From Sipunculus nudus (lineage: Eukaryota > Annelida > Sipuncula > Golfingiida > Sipunculidae), in assembly GCA_026874595.1 (NCBI GenBank), contig CM049315.1, forward strand, positions 59,024,889 to 59,088,888: DNA of 64,000 nt, given 5' to 3'. Positions 14,011 to 64,000 of this stretch are shown here, piece after piece (positions within the stretch are counted from its first letter, which is position 1; each line of letters begins with the position of its first letter). Both the position numbers and the translations under genes were made by a program. The notes under the pieces are model-generated. The model was given only the letters and a program-made list of their open reading frames with translations, was not told the origin of the DNA and made no database searches.

Positions 14011-15269
14011 GTACACTTATGGTACAAAATATGCAGGGTATCAGTATTTATGATGGACTTTGATACACCATCCGTTTTTTGGTAATAAACATCATATTAG
14101 AAAAGGTAAAAGTTGATACACAGATGTATGCATGTGAATATTTCTTTGTCTTATTTAGTATTTTCTTATAATGTATATAATATTCTTCTGATCTTTTTTT
14201 TTAATGTTTTGTGAGGGATTTTGTGAAGCTTCAATATTTATGTAGACTGTGTTACAAGATAACTGCCTTTTTTTGGACAGTATTATATCATATCAGAAAA
14301 AATATGATTTCTAGATTCATAGAGTAATAGATCATTTATGCATATGAACATACATTGAATTATATTGATAAAAAAATAAATGAGCTATGTTCCTTTTGTC
14401 TTTTTAAAAATACTACATTACTAATATTACTAATACCAGTTTCCCTTCAAATTAATATTGACAACAAAATTATTATGTAAATAATCAGCAGCAGCCCACA
14501 TCAAATATCATTTGAATATGCCATATACAATACCAATGTAAGATTCTTATTACCTAGTTTATAAATAAAAATATAAAATAAAAAAATTAATGTTAATAAT
14601 TACATAAATATTATAATATTCTGTAAATATTATTAAAAATATATTACTTGTGAACTATACATAACCATATTAATAAAAATATATAATATAAATATTCCAT
14701 TTCCAAAATTAATGTTAATTATTACATTAATAATATAATTTTCTGTAAATATTAATAAATATATAACTTGTGAACTATACATAACCATCAGTGTTAAAAT
14801 ATTGAAAATCTGACTGAAAACATCTTTCCTAAGTCAATTACAATGCATAATTTATTGGGAAATTAGATCAGATCACTATTTTAATCTCGCCTAGGCAGAT
14901 TTTAAACTCGCCCAAGTGATATCAGGCAGATTTTAAACTCGCCTGGATGACACCAGACAGATTTTAAACTCGCCTAGGCGAGATTAAAATCCTGGCCTGC
15001 TCCATGATGGATTTTAATCTCGCCTAGGCGAGATTGCGATTGTGATCTCGTCTAGGCGAGTTTAAAATCCGTCTAGCCGAGATCACAATTGCAATCTCGC
15101 CTAGGCGAGATCACAATCGCAATCTCGTCTAGGCGAATTTAAAATCCGCCTGGATTTCAATCTCGTCTCTGACATATATATATATATATATATTGTGATT
15201 GTTTCCTTAAATCTGAATGTGTGTGCTCTGTGTTCATCATCCGCTGACTTCTCTTCTCCCTCGTTGTAG

Positions 15270-59346
<44,077 letters not shown>

Positions 59347-60663
59347 TTGGTTCATAGCAATCACATGACCTGGTGTTATGAAGACTGTATCAGTCTGATG
59401 CTAGGTTATGCATACATAATTTATTAATGACAGACCATTGGTGAATTGTATTCATAGTTAGCCTAAATTAGTTATTTTGGCTTGTTGGAATATAGTTACA
59501 ACAATAATCCTCTAGATATTTTAACCTCAGGAGTTAAATGAAGGTAGACTCTAACTTGAGGATTATTTAGAGGGTTCATGCCAGTTAATTCAGTGATCAA
59601 ATGGATAAAATGTTATAAGGTGCATTAAAATTGTTGTAGTTCCAAAGACATGCCTTTGCTATATTTGCTGAGCTTTTGGCAGCTTTATCGTCTCAGTTGT
59701 GCTGATATTAGCAATAAGGGGGTTGGGGCAGGGATGACCTGAGAGAAGTAAAACAATAATAACTAGGGAAGTCAGTCATTGATATACATAGAAACACATG
59801 ACAGATGTTCATATTCATTACCACAGTGACACCCAGTAGTGTACACATAAACTATATAAACTGTTTAGGTGTTTTCTTCTTTTGATATTGTACAGGCTAG
59901 AATGACACATATACTCCTCTTATTCACAAATTGGTTTCAAAACATTTTGGGCAGAACAGATAAACCAAAACAATTTAAATCCACTACCTTTACCAGCAGT
60001 AGTCATGGTTTCTCACTGACCAAAACATTTTGGCATTGTGATACATATTTACAACCACCTCTTGAGTAGGACACTAAAAGTTTTGTTCTGCATTGAAAAC
60101 ATTTTGGATCACTGTGTCAATATTTTATTTGGATAAGAATTGTTTCTTATAATTTTGCATTTTGTGTGAAGGGAGAAAGTTGTTTCAGTTATGAAGTAGC
60201 CATAAAAAAGACATAACACACTAAAACACCTGCATGTACTTTCATCACAGCGGCAGTGAAACCTGTGTTTTAAGACCACCTGGTGGATTGGCCATAAGGT
60301 GGTCTTAATTCACAGGTGGTCTTATTAGAAAGGTTAGTTATAACAAATGTGACTGCTTATGGTTCACTCAATGATGGTCTTAATGGACAGGTGTTCTTAC
60401 TAGAGAGTTGGTCTTTCAAACAGGTTCTGCTGTACTTTCATCAGTCATGTTTGGTTATTAGTTATAATTGTGGTATTATTGGCCAGATTTGTGTAAAGGT
60501 TGTGAGAAAATGGACCAAAATTATGTCTAATAGTAATCCACAGTGTTCAAGTGTTCAGTTTTGTTTTCAGTATTAGCAGAGACAGATGCTCCCCTCAGAA
60601 TCTCAGAACTTAAGTAATATTAAAGGATCCTGATTTGAAATATATATATATGTATATGTATAT

Positions 60664-60701
<38 letters not shown>

Positions 60702-61700
60702 CCAAAGCTAACATCTGAAACTGACATTTTGTCAGGTGCCATTGTACTGTGCCAGTGTTAGCTTATCCAGCGAGGTTAATTCATATTTTTAGCTTGTCAT
60801 TGACATTTTGCACGCTGAGCAAACAGCTTAGATGTTGGTTACATAACTTATGATATTGTTATGATGAATTTATGAGAAGAAGAATTTATTGTTGTTATGT
60901 AGGTATATGTTGATATAATATAAATGATATGACACAGGCCTTTACACACATTTGTTAGCATTATGTTTAATTATTTGAAAAAAAGTATATATTTGGTGAA
61001 GACTAGATTAAAAAAAATTAATTTAATGCAACAGTCAAATTTTAAATGAGTGTCACATGATTATGTTGGTGATTCATTTAATTCATACAATGAATAAAAA
61101 TATATGTAAGCAGCTGATGATAGCAATAATATGTGCATTGCATTACTTTAAGTGCATGCTTTAACTGCTGAATTGATTTTATAATGTTGAGGTCTTAGAG
61201 CTCATAGTATCTAAAAAATTTTCATAAATTATAAGCATTGAACAAATAGCATGAACATTTGTATAATTTGAGGGGAAATAAGGTTTAAATATTCAAAAGT
61301 TCCTATAGTAAGTAGGTTACAATGACTGATATTCAGACCCTTTATAAATTATAATGTTCATATGTTCTGGTTAATGATAAGGGCCTAATTAGCTTTAACA
61401 ATTTATGAGGACTCTTTACAAGTAATACAGTGTTTTGATAATGTATACACTGTATTCAGTGGTATCTAATTCAAATCTAAGATGAATATCTTTCTGATGT
61501 GATTGGAAATTTATGACATAGCCAATTCAGCATTTTCTTGTTCAAATTCTATGTGGTTTCTAATTTACATGGCTTGTGAAATCACAAAATATACAAGTAT
61601 TTATAATTTTAAATGAGGTAGTAATGGTCTTTTACTTATATGTTTCTCTTAAGAGATTAGCATTTTGCAAACAGTAAAGATCTGAATAAAACATGTAAGC
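59347..61700 (+). other. Probable 3' UTR of FCHSD and downstream sequence
   Basis: No exon-like sequence. Candidate poly(A) signals AATAAA at 61093-61098 and 61685-61690. It contains a dispersed repeat (60247-60430) and a (TA)n/TGTA tract (60640-60700). The true cleavage site cannot be fixed from sequence alone. Confidence 0.5.
60247..60430. repeat. Worn dispersed repeat (GTGGTCTTAAT motif)
   Basis: 'aagaccacctggtggattgg' and three further GTGGTCTTA/TGGTCTTAAT copies; similar in wording to 15998-16130 (ACAGTAAACCCTGGCTATTGTGACCAC, shortened). Family unknown. Confidence 0.4.
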
Positions 61701-61752
61701 TCTTTTACAAATTACAGTTTATAAAAGTAATGTAACAGATATTAGATGTTTC

Positions 61753-61757
<5 letters not shown>

Positions 61758-61814
<57 letters not shown>
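61758..61814. repeat. (TA)n microsatellite
   Basis: Uninterrupted TA tract; a change to CpG-containing sequence follows directly (GCGCAGTGCGCATG near 61908). Confidence 0.97.
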
Positions 61815-61818
<4 letters not shown>

Positions 61819-62966
61819 AAGGGCAAGACATGATTTATGGTAGATGCCAGCTTACTAAGGTGCTTATGGCCATACGTCCAACTGAACACAGCAGACGACC
61901 GAAACGCGCAGTGCGCATGTTCGTAAACAAGATCTATTGACAGTTTTTTCCTGCTTTTGTTATAGACAGATGTTTTTTCAGCAGTTGCAAACAATTGCAG
62001 CTTCTTTGTTTTATTAGTCTCAACTCTTTACAGATTTTTGCATCTTTAAGCTGATGTGGGTGTATTTTGGAAGTTCTCGACTTGCCCCAGGGCTTGCATG
62101 TTATGCAGAACAACCAGTATGGTGTAGTTCTATATACGGCTTTGTATGTACACTATGCTGTCGTTTTGTTATTTGTTTGTATAGCTATTCTTATATTCTC
62201 ATACCTGCATATTTTGTTGCATAATACTGCGTGTTCTCAGAGACTAATTGTATCATACTTGTAGTATCCATCGCCGAGGGCTATGCAACAATCACTCTTA
62301 AGCTAAACGTGTCTTGTTCTCAACTATGCAGTCAGATATATATCTTTTACTTTTAACTTCTCTTTTTCTTATTTCTGTACAAGATGATTTTGTTTATTGC
62401 AATACATGAAACAGTTTGGAATCATTTACTTTCACATTCACAAGTATAGTTAATATATTAATTTGTGACTCATTTATTTTAATGTATAGGGTGTATATTT
62501 TGTCTAAGATAATGAACAAGCGATGTGCATGATTTTTCGGTCGTGTAATTAGTGCAGTGATTGTTGAAAAACTTGAACTGGCACGCTCGTGGTTAAACGT
62601 GAATTTCAGGATATAATGTTAGTCATTTGCCAAGTGTTCAATTAAAGTTCGGCCAGTCTGACGATCCAGTACACACCTCATCATTACAATGTACTACGGT
62701 ATCAGAAAACCATATTTGGATTCAATTAATGCATATTTATTCGCCACAAAATAAAGTTCCGCGTTTTCAGCGGAGATTTAATGTAGACGTGGGGCCAGAT
62801 ACATGAATAATCTCCACCAGAAGTCGCTGTGTGCCTCTCCGGCGCAACTGGGCCACCCTGTAGTTGAGCGACCTCTGGTGGGGCTAAGACGCATGACAAT
62901 CAGTCCGCGAGAATGGTTGCATTTTACTTTAATTACTGAGATATTTTAAAGAACACATTTAATACC
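61815..62966. promoter_or_regulatory. Possible promoter region of a downstream gene
   Basis: Several CpG-containing stretches stand out against the AT-rich background. They include ACGCGCAGTGCGCATG (NRF1-like) near 61906 and a convergent pair of CTCF-like motifs (62814-62825 and 62870-62881). No TATA or start site can be assigned. Confidence 0.3.
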
Positions 62967-63071
62967 ATGTGGCCTTTTCGGGATGAGGTAATTCCATACT
63001 CATACATGTTTATTTGGACAATCGCTGGAGCTTTTCATGAGAAGACTGGTGACTGGAATCTAACATTCCAG
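62967..63071 (+). CDS. Candidate first coding exon of a downstream gene (MWPFRDEVIPYSYMFIW...)
   Basis: ATG at 62967 in a fair context (AATACCATG), open for 35 codons to a donor CAG|GTAAAA. It encodes MWPFRDEVIPYSYMFIWTIA and then GAFHEKTGDWNLTFQ. The first half is aromatic/hydrophobic and might be a membrane or signal-anchor segment. The preceding 300 bp are richer in CpG than the rest of the window and include CTCF-like motifs, as expected near a promoter. I do not recognise the family, and no second exon is seen before 64000. Confidence 0.35.
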
Positions 63072-63662
63072 GTAAAATGGAACTTGAATATTTATATTTC
63101 ATGAAATCCTTGATACGGCAGTAGTCAGCCGTTTGTTATACATTAATACTTCATCTCTCTCTTATATCGGTTTGTACAGACAAAATTAACCCTGAAAGAG
63201 CGCACGAGAGTTATGAATTTCTATCCACATTCGATTTAGGCCCACTTTTGTTATTTTATCACTATTATTCTTATTTCAAACCATCTATATAATCCCAACC
63301 GCAACTGTAGTTCCCGATCAGACCGGATAATGAATACACCAATGATTATTGTACAGGGGAATTAAATATGCTGACGATGTGACATCACTTTGTAGATACT
63401 CATTTTTCATCACATAAATACATGAAGCTCGCGTACAATTGTACAAGACCACGAAGTATGTACTGAAATGTTCTGTTCAGGAGAGGTTGCACATGTAGAC
63501 CAGTGGAATAAACATTAAACATGCATAAAACAGTTTGGTGTCGTTATTAATTACACGTGATATATTTTTAAATGTTGATGTGCGAGTGTCCCAGGCTTTG
63601 CGTGTCATTATTGAATTGCTAGCTCTGCATTTCCTTGACCTGAAGTGTATGTTAATTTAATA
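63072..63662. other. Non-coding; possible first intron of the downstream gene
   Basis: AT-rich to mixed sequence, no repeats or second exon recognised. Confidence 0.4.
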
Positions 63663-63674
63663 CCACCAGATGGC
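63663..63674 (+). promoter_or_regulatory. CTCF-like site CCACCAGATGGC
   Basis: Matches the animal CTCF core CCASYAGRKGGC at every position, followed by GTC. It also overlaps an ATG opening a 49-codon frame (MASLDHEAWFVLRRRREN...), for which I see no homology or donor. Confidence 0.4.
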
Positions 63675-64000
63675 GTCTCTTGACCACGAAGCCTGGTTTG
63701 TCCTCCGCCGCCGGAGGGAGAACTTCGGGTCCAGCAAGTGTATTTCAAATCCCGTTGTATTATCATATAACACATTTGCCTATGCACATAAATTCTATTA
63801 TAAAACTTGCATATACTGAACCCATTTCACATTGTTCTGTTAACATTCGACAAAGAATGGTGCGATTTGTTGAAGGGATCGGCACTTCTGAGAGCACTGG
63901 AAACCCCAGCAGTGACGTCCGCTACAGAAACCCCTCCCCATGTGACTATACATTCTAGAATTCGACAAAGGCTTAGTCTTTCTGATATTTAGGACTTAAT

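Larger units (their letters stand above)
12149..15174. mobile_element. Foldback / long-TIR DNA element with palindromic arms, inserted in (TA)n
   Basis: Ends are TGTCAGAGACGAGATT and its complement AATCTCGTCTCTGACA. The arms (about 12149-12634 and 14700-15174) are near-perfect inverted copies of about 480 bp. The outer 280 bp of each arm holds several copies of the palindrome CTCGCCTAGGCGAG and of GATTTTAAACTCGCC-type motifs. The rest is AT-rich with no transposase frame. The right arm has an extra 130-bp internal duplication (14575-14790). A hAT MITE is nested inside. Non-autonomous; superfamily unknown, though a TA target is compatible with Tc1/mariner-like insertion. Confidence 0.85.

Noticed and set aside
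1-15269. Search for FCHSD N-terminal exons (start methionine, ECDLLED-like and EYAQ-like motifs).
   Set aside because: None seen by eye on plus strand; they are probably upstream of the window. A translated search with oyster or scallop FCHSD would settle this.
63670-63819. 49-codon frame starting ATGGCGTCTC with basic run RRRREN.
   Set aside because: Good start context but no donor after the charged part, tail looks random, and the ATG overlaps a CTCF-like motif. Not enough support for a gene call.

Overview
This is intron-rich, AT-rich animal nuclear DNA. It carries GT-AG introns, tRNA-derived SINEs, MITEs, long (TA)n tracts, poly-G runs and many minisatellites. Dispersed repeats such as the GGATACTATG-headed elements and the 'agctgagcgctgtgacccatgggtccc' type (quoted in part) resemble ones I recall from bivalve molluscs, so a lophotrochozoan, probably a bivalve, is my best guess. 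It is not bacterial, and almost all open frames in the window are chance frames in repeats or introns.

One gene dominates: the plus-strand orthologue of FCHSD (F-BAR and double SH3 domains; Nervous wreck in flies). I reconstructed 20 coding exons from 15270 to 59346. They join in frame to 787 codons plus a TGA: most of the F-BAR domain, two SH3 domains, and a proline-rich/acidic tail. The first roughly 50 codons lie upstream of the window or were not recognised. Two 3' end choices are visible: the main end through a 14-nt microexon (57777-57790) to the stop at 59344-59346, and an alternative terminal exon at 55579 with its own stop and AATAAA.

Layout: 1-15269 holds no recognised exon, but has a degenerate minisatellite, a SINE, a TTAA-flanked MITE and a 3-kb foldback element (12149-15174) with a nested hAT MITE that has a clear 8-bp target duplication. 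15270-31082 holds F-BAR exons 1-3; between exons 2 and 3 lies a 10-kb tandem array whose 46/47-bp unit is a copy of the 3' end of exon 2 plus its 5' splice site. 31926-46911 holds the rest of the F-BAR/coiled-coil exons, separated by introns rich in minisatellites. 46912-50094 encodes the SH3 domains, and 52641-59346 the tail and alternative ends. 59347 to about 61700 is probably 3' UTR. 61850-64000 is relatively CpG-rich and may contain the start of another plus-strand gene (candidate first exon 62967-63071).

The most unusual feature is the 20545-30525 array, with about 215 tandem copies of an exon end with its donor site. A smaller second case lies behind exon 3. Two further introns have arrays that start within about 30 bp of the donor.
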